A stretch of DNA of 64,000 nucleotides from Bacteroidales bacterium UBA1745. GTDB lineage: Bacteria; Bacteroidota; Bacteroidia; Bacteroidales; UBA932. Position 1 is the first letter of the stretch; every line of letters starts with the position of its first letter. The DNA lies in the NCBI GenBank assembly GCA_002314885.1, contig DCHT01000026.1, positions 19,934 to 83,933 of the forward strand. The letters are read 5' to 3'. Position numbers and translations under genes: made by a program. Under the pieces are notes generated by a model that was given only the letters and a program-made list of their open reading frames with translations, did no database searches and was not told the origin of the DNA. This document shows positions 25,242-31,599 of the stretch, in pieces.

Positions 25242-26729
25242 ATGCGCAGGATACTATTTATTATTATGGCTATATGCCTGACGGCGCTTTCCTGCTCGAA
25301 GCCGCCGGTTCCTATTGACAATCCGGCCTCTCCGGTCAAGTCCCTGACCTCTGTGCGCTATATCGGTGCCGGCGATGAGATAAAATTGAATTACACTTTC
25401 CTGGACGGAGAACCCCAGTCAGGGCCTGTTGAGATTCCTTTCGCCGTGGAACCGCTCGAGATGCTGGACACTCTGGCTGACAATCAGGAATGGCTGTCTC
25501 TCGGATATGTAAGCACTCTTACCAAGGCCTCTTCTGAGATAAGTGACCTTCCGATACTTTCGTTGGAAGTGCGTAATGACTTTTTATACCTGACTACTGA
25601 CTTGTCGGGCGTGGGAGAAGGTTTCTTCAATGGCGAGAACGGTATATCCGTGCGTCTGCTTGTCAAGGACGAGTCAGCTGAAATCGCCTCCGACTTCGTC
25701 AGGATCAGGAATATGGAAATGGTAGGCACCCTGCCGACAATCAAGCTTGTCGCTGCGACCTCTTCGACTCTGACCGTCACTTGGAGCGTGACTTCCTTTG
25801 CCAATTGGACGAGCGACATCGCTCCAAGCTATCGTTTCGGAATCTATAAGGATCCCGCTCTCAAGACCTTGCTGGTGTCCTGGATTTCTGATGCCTCATC
25901 CGCGATCTGGGCATCCAAGTCCCCTAAGTTCATTTTCTCCGACCTTGAGCCGGACAAGGACTATTGGATAGCGGTATCCGAGGTTTCTGGCACTATGGTC
26001 AATGTGATCAAGGGCCATACTGAGCCGTGGACCGACGTTGCGATCGGCAAGGCCGGCAGCGCCGTGGCTGGTGATGTACTGCTAGCGAACGATTTCTCGG
26101 AATTCTCCTGGGGTGGCGACCTGGTGAACGTGGCCGCCGGCTATACAGCATCGGACAGGTCTGCTCTCCTGCACCCTGCCGGGGAGAATCCTGTCGGTCT
26201 CGGTCCCGGGTGGGCTCTGGCCGCCAATTCCGTTGAGTACGGAATATGGACTACTCTCTCCAAGATGGTCGCCAGCACGTCCCTCAAGGATTGGGGAGCA
26301 CAGAAGGAAGGGGCAAATGTATTGTCGACCACTCAGCTCTGTTGCCGTCCGGGCTACCTCAAGCTCGGCGCCAATTCCTATATCGGCAGAATTGTCACGC
26401 CTCAGCTTTCAAGCCTGAAATCTACGGCAACGGTCAAGCTTTCCTTCCGTGCGGCCCGCTATTTGACGGACGAACTCACGGGAGGCGTATTCATAATAGA
26501 TGATTCGGTGAAGGGAAGTTACGGGTCCATTACCGGCACGGTAACCGAGGCTGCGTCATTTGAAGTGCCGTCCGACGGGACTTGGACAGACTACAGTATA
26601 ACCATAAAGAACGTGAAGCCTACGTCGCGTATTGCTGTGGGGCCTGTCAGAAGGGATGGCTCAGAGGCTGGAGCCAAGCAGCACCGTCTTATGCTGGACA
26701 ATCTACAGCTGACCCTGATCTCCTACTAA
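25242..26729 (+). CDS. Lipoprotein with FN3-like and jelly-roll-like regions
   Basis: A 495-residue lipoprotein (lipobox LTALSC). Residues about 25-165 resemble the N-terminal domain of the preceding phosphoesterase: both have a segment of the type F-x-V-x-P followed by an L-rich helix, and then 'GxYTL/GISV...LxVK...VRI/GLR'. A fibronectin type III-like region follows (about 170-265, with STLTVTWSV and SDLEPDKDYWIAV). The C-terminal part looks like a beta-sandwich of the kind used for substrate binding. No catalytic motif is evident. As last gene of the run it probably assists the phosphoesterases at the cell surface; that is inference. Confidence 0.75.
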   Translation: MRRILFIIMAICLTALSCSKPPVPIDNPASPVKSLTSVRYIGAGDEIKLNYTFLDGEPQSGPVEIPFAVEPLEMLDTLADNQEWLSLGYVSTLTKASSEISDLPILSLEVRNDFLYLTTDLSGVGEGFFNGENGISVRLLVKDESAEIASDFVRIRNMEMVGTLPTIKLVAATSSTLTVTWSVTSFANWTSDIAPSYRFGIYKDPALKTLLVSWISDASSAIWASKSPKFIFSDLEPDKDYWIAVSEVSGTMVNVIKGHTEPWTDVAIGKAGSAVAGDVLLANDFSEFSWGGDLVNVAAGYTASDRSALLHPAGENPVGLGPGWALAANSVEYGIWTTLSKMVASTSLKDWGAQKEGANVLSTTQLCCRPGYLKLGANSYIGRIVTPQLSSLKSTATVKLSFRAARYLTDELTGGVFIIDDSVKGSYGSITGTVTEAASFEVPSDGTWTDYSITIKNVKPTSRIAVGPVRRDGSEAGAKQHRLMLDNLQLTLISY

Positions 26730-26740
26730 GATAAAACAAT

Positions 26741-26768
26741 AAAGGCTGACCCTCAGGTCAGCCTTTTT
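26741..26768. terminator. Bidirectional intrinsic terminator
   Basis: Perfect 11-bp stem AAAGGCTGACC (26741-26751) / GGTCAGCCTTT (26756-26766) with a CTCA loop. T-rich on the right and A-rich on the left, so it can stop both the 13579-26729 transcript and the convergent rpsU transcript. Confidence 0.93.
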
Positions 26769-26772
26769 ATCA

Positions 26773-26967
26773 CTAAAGCTCGTCGTTGAGCTGAAGATGC
26801 TGTACGTAGATAGCCTTCATACGGGCTTTTCTCTTGGTTACAGATGGCTTCTGGAACTCCCTGCGTGAGCGGAGCTCGCGAACCGCGCCAGTCTTCTCGA
26901 ATTTCCTCTTGAACTTCTTGAGTGCCTTCTCGATATTTTCACCTTCCTTGATTGGTACGATAATCAT
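26773..26967 (-). CDS. rpsU: 30S ribosomal protein bS21
   Basis: A 64-residue, very basic small-subunit protein. It matches bS21 over its length, beginning MIIVPIKEGENIEKALK and containing KFKRKFEKTGAVRELRSR. In Bacteroidota bS21 sits near the anti-Shine-Dalgarno sequence of 16S rRNA and helps occlude it. The gene has its own promoter and, unlike nearly all others here, an almost perfect Shine-Dalgarno sequence, which fits autoregulation by bS21. It ends four bases from the bidirectional terminator. Confidence 0.98.
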   Translation of the reverse strand: MIIVPIKEGENIEKALKKFKRKFEKTGAVRELRSRREFQKPSVTKRKARMKAIYVQHLQLNDEL

Positions 26968-26975
26968 AGCTATAA

Positions 26976-27008
26976 ATCACCTCCTTTTCTTTAGCGGCTG
27001 CAAAGATA
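26976..27008 (-). promoter_or_regulatory. rpsU promoter and unusually strong Shine-Dalgarno
   Basis: The minus strand reads AAGGAGGTGAT from 26986 to 26976, eight bases before the rpsU ATG and fully complementary to the usual 16S 3' end. The -7 element TATCTTTG reads 27008 to 27001, just past the sir2 stop. Confidence 0.85.
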
Positions 27009-27014
27009 GGCAGA

Positions 27015-27725
27015 TTATTTTGAATTCAAAATATTTTTGAAGGTCTCCATACCCTTGGTGGCGACTTCCTGTATCTGCGTTATCCTCTTGTCATTGAGCC
27101 TGATCGGCTTAGGGTCTATTAAATATATAGGTGTACCGGCCTTTGCATAGCCGTAGAGGCCTGCGGCAGGGTAGACCTGCATAGAAGTGCCCACGATCAG
27201 AAGTATGTCGGCCTGCTCGACTGCATCGATGGCCTTTTCTATGTTCGGCACTGCCTCTCCGAACCACACGATGTGCGGGCGCAGCTGGGCCCCGTTCGCA
27301 CCCTTGTCGCCAAGTTCGATGGCATCGTAGCCTATGTCTATGACTTCCTTGGTGCTGAAACCGTCAAGATGTGTATAGCAGTTCTCTGGGCGCACCTTCG
27401 TGAGTTCTCCGTGGAGATGTATGATGCGGGTGCTGCCGGCCCTCTCGTGGAGGTTGTCCACGTTCTGGGTCACCACGGTCACGTCGTAGTCCTTCTCGAG
27501 TTCCGCGATGGCATAGTGGGCTGCGTTGGGCTTTACGCCTGCGAGCTGGGCCCTGCGCTCATTGTAGAACTGGAGCATAAGGCCAGGATTGCGCGGCCAG
27601 GCGCTGATATCGCAGACTTCGCTGACTTTGTAGTTCTCCCAGAGACCGTCGCTGTCCCTGAATGTGCTGATTCCGGATTCGGCGCTGACTCCGGCGCCGC
27701 TCAGTATGACAAGTTTCTCTTTCAT
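27015..27725 (-). CDS. cobB: Sir2-family NAD-dependent deacylase (CobB type)
   Basis: A 236-residue sirtuin that removes acyl groups from lysine using NAD+. NAD-binding motifs are GAGVSAESGISTFRD (near the N-terminus) and TQNVDNLHERAG; the catalytic His is in HLHGE. FYNERRAQL carries the Tyr-x-x-Arg pair of class III sirtuins, which accommodates succinyl or malonyl groups, so desuccinylase activity is likely. The usual zinc-binding cysteine pairs are not seen: only one Cys follows HLHGE nearby. The start codon overlaps the stop of the upstream ATPase gene (ATGA). Confidence 0.93.
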   Translation of the reverse strand: MKEKLVILSGAGVSAESGISTFRDSDGLWENYKVSEVCDISAWPRNPGLMLQFYNERRAQLAGVKPNAAHYAIAELEKDYDVTVVTQNVDNLHERAGSTRIIHLHGELTKVRPENCYTHLDGFSTKEVIDIGYDAIELGDKGANGAQLRPHIVWFGEAVPNIEKAIDAVEQADILLIVGTSMQVYPAAGLYGYAKAGTPIYLIDPKPIRLNDKRITQIQEVATKGMETFKNILNSK

Positions 27726-28867
27726 CGTGCGAAATATTTGGTCTCGAGCCAGTACTTGAACAGGGTGTCAAGCAGAACAGGTTCGTCTTTGTCCGTAAAT
27801 GTGATGATTTCCTTCTTCATCAGGGCCTCCTTGACGCGGCTGACGTTGGCGGAGGAGTTGAGCTTGTACTTGCGTATCACGTCGCTGGCAGTGAACTTGG
27901 TCACTCCGTCGAGGACGGCCTTGAGGAGGCTGACCTGGTGGCCTGTGAGATTGCACATAGTGTTCACGAAGCGCACCTCGTGGACTGAAAGCATACAGTT
28001 GAGGGCGTCCATAAAGATACCGTCGTTGAAGTATCCCTTGGTCATCGAGTCGCAGATTGCCATAAAGTGGTTGATATACCACATATTGTTGTCGAAGCGG
28101 TTGATGATGCCCATCACCTGGTCCTTCTCAATGACCTTTCCGGAGATGTTCACGCCCTTCTTTATGTGCTCCGCGATGTCCATATCCTCAATCCTCTCGA
28201 GCGGAACGTGTTCCACCACGCCCCTGAACATAGGGCTGCGGCCGAAGATGGCCTTCATCGCATTGTAGCGGGAACCGGTGAGTATGAAGGTGCATTTGTT
28301 GATGCTCAGGGACCTCTCGGACATCACTTTCTTGAAGGAACGGAGAATGGCGTTGCCTTCCTCGAGTTCGGCAAGGGCCTGGAACTCCTCGATTACCATA
28401 TATATATTCTCCTCGCGCTTCTCTGCCAGGCGGCCCGGCAGGCTGAGCATCTCCACGCAGTCGTGCTCATCGAGGTCCCAGTTGGCGGAAACCACTTCGT
28501 TCGCATCGGAAAATCTCTGGCGGTCAAACACGAAATGTGTGCCCGGCAGGAAGGTCTTGACGACCTCGGAATACTCGTTCGGAGTGGAGCAGTGGGCCCT
28601 GATCACGCTGTTGCCGAAGCGGATGAGGAAGTCCTGCATATCCGCCATCGGAAGGGCGTTCATCGTGCACACGGAGAACTTGCAGGAACTCATCTTCATA
28701 CTGAAGAGAGTCTGCTGGATAACCGAATCCTTGCCGCATTTCGGCGGTTCATAGACGGTGACGTGCTCCGATGAGAGCAGCAGGTTGGTGATGGCGCGGC
28801 ATTCGCGTTTTCTCCCGACGAAATACTTTCCTGTGACGGGTTTGTCGTATATGAAGTAGTTATCCAT
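27722..28867 (-). CDS. AAA-type ATPase with degenerate Walker A
   Basis: A 381-residue protein of a type frequent in Bacteroidales, resembling the archaeal-type ATPase group: an N-terminal NTPase domain and a C-terminal winged-helix-like region (about 310-375). The P-loop reads YEPPKCGKDSVIQQ, keeping Gly-Lys but with Glu and Asp where Gly and Ser/Thr are expected. A Walker B-like strand is IYMVIEEFQAL and a sensor-like strand TFILTGSR. Function unknown. It is translationally coupled to sir2 (4-base overlap) and its start lies five bases from a -7 element, so the transcript should be nearly leaderless. Confidence 0.75.
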   Translation of the reverse strand: MDNYFIYDKPVTGKYFVGRKRECRAITNLLLSSEHVTVYEPPKCGKDSVIQQTLFSMKMSSCKFSVCTMNALPMADMQDFLIRFGNSVIRAHCSTPNEYSEVVKTFLPGTHFVFDRQRFSDANEVVSANWDLDEHDCVEMLSLPGRLAEKREENIYMVIEEFQALAELEEGNAILRSFKKVMSERSLSINKCTFILTGSRYNAMKAIFGRSPMFRGVVEHVPLERIEDMDIAEHIKKGVNISGKVIEKDQVMGIINRFDNNMWYINHFMAICDSMTKGYFNDGIFMDALNCMLSVHEVRFVNTMCNLTGHQVSLLKAVLDGVTKFTASDVIRKYKLNSSANVSRVKEALMKKEIITFTDKDEPVLLDTLFKYWLETKYFAR

Positions 28868-28872
28868 AGAGA

Positions 28873-28930
28873 CAAAAATACAAACATTTTTGTTAATGTA
28901 TTGTGGTTCTCAAAAAAATACTTACATTTG
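28873..28930. promoter_or_regulatory. Divergent promoters: ATPase-sir2 (-) and rplU (+)
   Basis: Minus strand: TATTTTTG reads 28880 to 28873. Plus strand: -33-like ATTG at 28900-28903, 19-base spacer, and -7 TACATTTG at 28923-28930. Confidence 0.6.
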
Positions 28931-28934
28931 CCGT

Positions 28935-29022
28935 CCAATTTGAATAAGACTGTGGAGCTCTTGAAGTTCCGGAAGCAGTTTCCGGACGCTTGCAGCCAAA
29001 ACTTTTTAAGTTTTTTTAACGT
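28935..29022 (+). promoter_or_regulatory. rplU mRNA leader with two hairpins
   Basis: A leader of about 90 bases. The first hairpin pairs TCCGGAA with TTCCGGA around GCAGT (within 28967-28985). The second pairs AAAACTT (28998-29004) with AAGTTTT (29008-29014), followed by more Ts, directly before the ATG. The second is weak and terminator-like. L21 leaders with regulatory roles are known in other phyla; no homology is claimed. Confidence 0.4.
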
Positions 29023-29334
29023 ATGTACGCAATTGTGGACATCGCAGGCCAGCAGTTCAAAGTAGAGGCTGGCAATGAAATCTTCGTCAACCGCCTCGCG
29101 GCTGAAAAAGGTGCTGCTGTTGAATTCGACAAGGTACTCCTCGTTGACGCTGAGGGCGCCGTTAAGGTAGGTGCTCCTTACGTAGAGGGTGCTGTAGTTA
29201 AGGCAACAGTTCTCGACGACACTTGCAAGGCAGACAAGGTTCTCGTCTTCAAGAAGAAACGTCGTAAAGGCTATCAGAAACTGAACGGTCACCGTCAGTA
29301 TCTTACCAAACTCCAGATCGTAGAGATCGCTTAA
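29023..29334 (+). CDS. rplU: 50S ribosomal protein bL21
   Basis: A 103-residue large-subunit protein that binds 23S rRNA. It starts MYAIVDIAGQQFKVEAGNEI, the bL21 signature, and ends in the conserved basic stretch FKKKRRKGYQKLNGHRQYLT. First gene of the rplU-rpmA unit. Codon use favours GTT, GTA and GCT more than the neighbours, as expected for a highly expressed gene. Confidence 0.99.
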   Translation: MYAIVDIAGQQFKVEAGNEIFVNRLAAEKGAAVEFDKVLLVDAEGAVKVGAPYVEGAVVKATVLDDTCKADKVLVFKKKRRKGYQKLNGHRQYLTKLQIVEIA

Positions 29335-29361
29335 TTATTCACATTTAAAGTTTTAAAGATT

Positions 29362-29622
29362 ATGGCACATAAAAAAGGCGTCGGTAGTTCTAAGAACGGT
29401 CGTGAATCAGAGAGCAAAAGGCTCGGTCTCAAGAAGTTTGGCAGCGAGAGAGTAAAGGCTGGTAACATCCTGGTTCGCCAGAGAGGTACCGTACACAACC
29501 CTGGCAAGAATGTCGGTATGGGTCGTGACCACACTCTTTATGCTCTTGTTGACGGTACTGTAGTGTACTGCAAGAAGGCAGACAACAAGTCATTCGTGTC
29601 GGTTGTTCCTTTCGAGAACTAA
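29362..29622 (+). CDS. rpmA: 50S ribosomal protein bL27
   Basis: An 86-residue large-subunit protein near the peptidyl-transferase centre. It begins MAHKKGVGSSKNGRESES and includes GNILVRQRGTVHNPG, both diagnostic. Starts 27 bases after rplU. There is no N-terminal extension of the kind cleaved in Firmicutes. Followed by a strong hairpin region before serS. Confidence 0.99.
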   Translation: MAHKKGVGSSKNGRESESKRLGLKKFGSERVKAGNILVRQRGTVHNPGKNVGMGRDHTLYALVDGTVVYCKKADNKSFVSVVPFEN

Positions 29623-29687
29623 CCTGCGGAAGACAGATGAAGAATTAATGAGAGATTTTTTCCGCAGGGAAAGAATCTCTCATTTTT
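29623..29687 (+). terminator. Terminator with competing upstream pairing (possible attenuator)
   Basis: The lower stem AATGAGAGATT (29647-29657) pairs with AATCTCTCATT (29674-29684), and the upper stem TTTCC (29659-29663) pairs with GGAAA (29668-29672), followed by a T-run to 29687. CCTGCGGAA at 29623-29631 is perfectly complementary to TTCCGCAGG at 29660-29668, a segment of the upper stem and loop. The two structures cross and cannot both form simply. Confidence 0.75.
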
Positions 29688-29718
29688 AAATCGACAGATT
29701 ATTTAAAGGTATATAGCA

Positions 29719-30990
29719 ATGCTTACACTCAAGTTGCTCCGTGAGAATCCGGAGTTCGTGATCGAGAAGTTGGCCAAGAAGCACTTCGACGCACGTGAAA
29801 TCGTAACCAGAATCAATGAACTCGACGCAAACCGTCGTACCCTCCAGGTAGAAATCGATAACTGCAACGCAGAGCAGAAGAAGGCTGCTGCCCAGATCGG
29901 AAGCTTTATGAAGGCCGGTCAGAAGGCAGAGGCTGAGGCTGCAAAGGCAGAGGTTGCCCAGATGAAGGCAAAGGCTGCTGAGCTCCAGGCAAAGTCTGAT
30001 GCAAACCAGGCTGAGCTTGATTCCATCATCGTCCTCCTCCCTAACATCCCTTGCGACCTCGTTCCGGAAGGACGCTGCGCAGAGGACAACGTGGTAGTGA
30101 AGAGGGGCAATGACATCCCTGAGCTCGGCCCTGACGCACTTCCTCACTGGGAACTCGCCAAGAAGCTCGACATCATCGACTTCGACCTCGGCGTGAAGAT
30201 CACCGGAGCCGGCTTCCCTGTCTACAAGGGCAAGGGCGCAAAGCTTCAGCGTGCTCTCATCAACTTCTTCCTCGACTGCAACACTGAGGCAGGTTACCTC
30301 GAGGTTGAGCCACCTGTGATGGTAAACGCAGACTCAGGTTTCGGTACCGGCCAGCTTCCTGACAAGGAGGGCCAGATGTACCACGCAAACCTCGACGACT
30401 TCTATATGGTTCCTACCGCTGAGGTCCCTGTAACCAACATCTTCCGCGACGTGATCCTCAAGGAGGGCGACTTCCCTCAGAAGATGACAGCCTACACTCC
30501 TTGCTTCCGTCGTGAGGCAGGTTCATACGGCAAGGACGTCCGTGGTCTCAACCGTCTGCATCAGTTCGACAAGGTCGAGATCGTACGCGTGGAGAAGCCG
30601 GAGGACTCATACGCAGCCCTCGATGAGATGGTCGCTCACGTGGAGAGCATCGTCAACAAGCTCGGTCTCCCATATCGTATTCTCCGCCTCTGCGGTGGTG
30701 ATATGAGCTTCACTTCAGCCATCACCTACGACTTCGAGCTCTATTCTGCAGCTCAGGGCCGCTGGCTTGAGATTTCTTCCGTTTCCAACTTCGAGTCCTA
30801 TCAGGCAAACCGCCTGAAGCTCCGCTACAAGGATTCCGAGGGCAAGACCCAGCTCTGCCACACTCTCAACGGCAGCTCCCTCGCTCTCCCTCGCGTCGTG
30901 GCAACTCTCCTCGAGAACTGCCAGAAGGACGGCAAGATCATCATACCTGAGGCACTTCGTCCATACACAGGTTTTGATGTAATTGACTAA
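29719..30990 (+). CDS. serS: Seryl-tRNA synthetase
   Basis: A 423-residue class II aminoacyl-tRNA synthetase charging tRNA-Ser. An N-terminal coiled-coil tRNA-binding arm spans about 30-105 (Lys/Ala/Glu-rich). Class II motifs follow: motif 2 in TPCFRREAGSYGKDVRGLNRLHQF and motif 3 near the C-terminus in LNGSSLALPRVVATLLENCQ. Length is standard. It lies 96 bases after rpmA, beyond the attenuator-like hairpin, so its expression may depend on read-through. Its last eight bases overlap ruvC. Confidence 0.99.
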   Translation: MLTLKLLRENPEFVIEKLAKKHFDAREIVTRINELDANRRTLQVEIDNCNAEQKKAAAQIGSFMKAGQKAEAEAAKAEVAQMKAKAAELQAKSDANQAELDSIIVLLPNIPCDLVPEGRCAEDNVVVKRGNDIPELGPDALPHWELAKKLDIIDFDLGVKITGAGFPVYKGKGAKLQRALINFFLDCNTEAGYLEVEPPVMVNADSGFGTGQLPDKEGQMYHANLDDFYMVPTAEVPVTNIFRDVILKEGDFPQKMTAYTPCFRREAGSYGKDVRGLNRLHQFDKVEIVRVEKPEDSYAALDEMVAHVESIVNKLGLPYRILRLCGGDMSFTSAITYDFELYSAAQGRWLEISSVSNFESYQANRLKLRYKDSEGKTQLCHTLNGSSLALPRVVATLLENCQKDGKIIIPEALRPYTGFDVID

Positions 30991-31540
30991 GGAACGCATC
31001 ATACTCGGAATTGACCCCGGAACCAATATTCTTGGCTTCGGGGTTATCCGCGTAGATGAGAAGGGGCCTCATTACGTCACTATGGGCGTCTTTGACCTGC
31101 GCAAGATCAAGGATCCATACGAGAAACTGGCAAATATCAATGCCGGTGTTGAGGAACTCGTGGCGGTGCATACGCCTACTGACCTCGCAGTCGAGTCCCC
31201 GTTTATGGGCAAGAACGCCCAGGTCGTCCTGAAGCTCGGACGTGCTCAGGGTGCGGCCATAATCGCCGCCATAAAGGCCGGCATCACCGTCCACGAATAT
31301 CCCCCAAGCCGTGCGAAGATCGCAATCTGCGGCAACGGACTCGCGTCCAAGCAGCAGGTGGCAATGATGGTGGAAAAGACGCTGAAGGTCACTCTCGATC
31401 CAAAGTATCTCGATGCCACGGACGCCTTGGCGATAGCACTATGTCACTACTATCAGACATCCAGTCCTCTGGCCTCTTCGACCAAGGGGGGAGACTGGAA
31501 GAAATTCCTTTCGGACAACCCCGACAGGATCAAAAAATAG
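30983..31540 (+). CDS. ruvC: Crossover junction endodeoxyribonuclease RuvC
   Basis: A 185-residue Holliday-junction resolvase. Catalytic acids are visible: Asp11 in ILGIDPGTN, Glu71 in AVESPFMGKN, and Asp144 and Asp147 in YLDATDALAIALCHY. Start is TTG at 30983, overlapping the serS stop by eight bases; no ATG lies between this position and the catalytic GIDPG, so TTG is forced. Length is typical. It is likely translated by coupling with serS. Confidence 0.96.
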   Translation: MTKERIILGIDPGTNILGFGVIRVDEKGPHYVTMGVFDLRKIKDPYEKLANINAGVEELVAVHTPTDLAVESPFMGKNAQVVLKLGRAQGAAIIAAIKAGITVHEYPPSRAKIAICGNGLASKQQVAMMVEKTLKVTLDPKYLDATDALAIALCHYYQTSSPLASSTKGGDWKKFLSDNPDRIKK

Positions 31541-31599
31541 AGCATCCCAATAAACTCTTTGCGCGTACGCGTGTCAAAGAACTATTGAAACGATATAAT

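Noticed and set aside
27015..28867. SIR2 plus ATPase as an anti-phage defence pair
   Set aside because: The sirtuin is a CobB-type deacylase with the YxxR pair and the ATPase is not HerA-like. Neighbours are ribosomal genes and no other defence gene is present.
31441..31599. N-terminal extension of the beta-barrel protein into ruvC
   Set aside because: It lies in another frame of ruvC and precedes a complete signal peptide at 31600.
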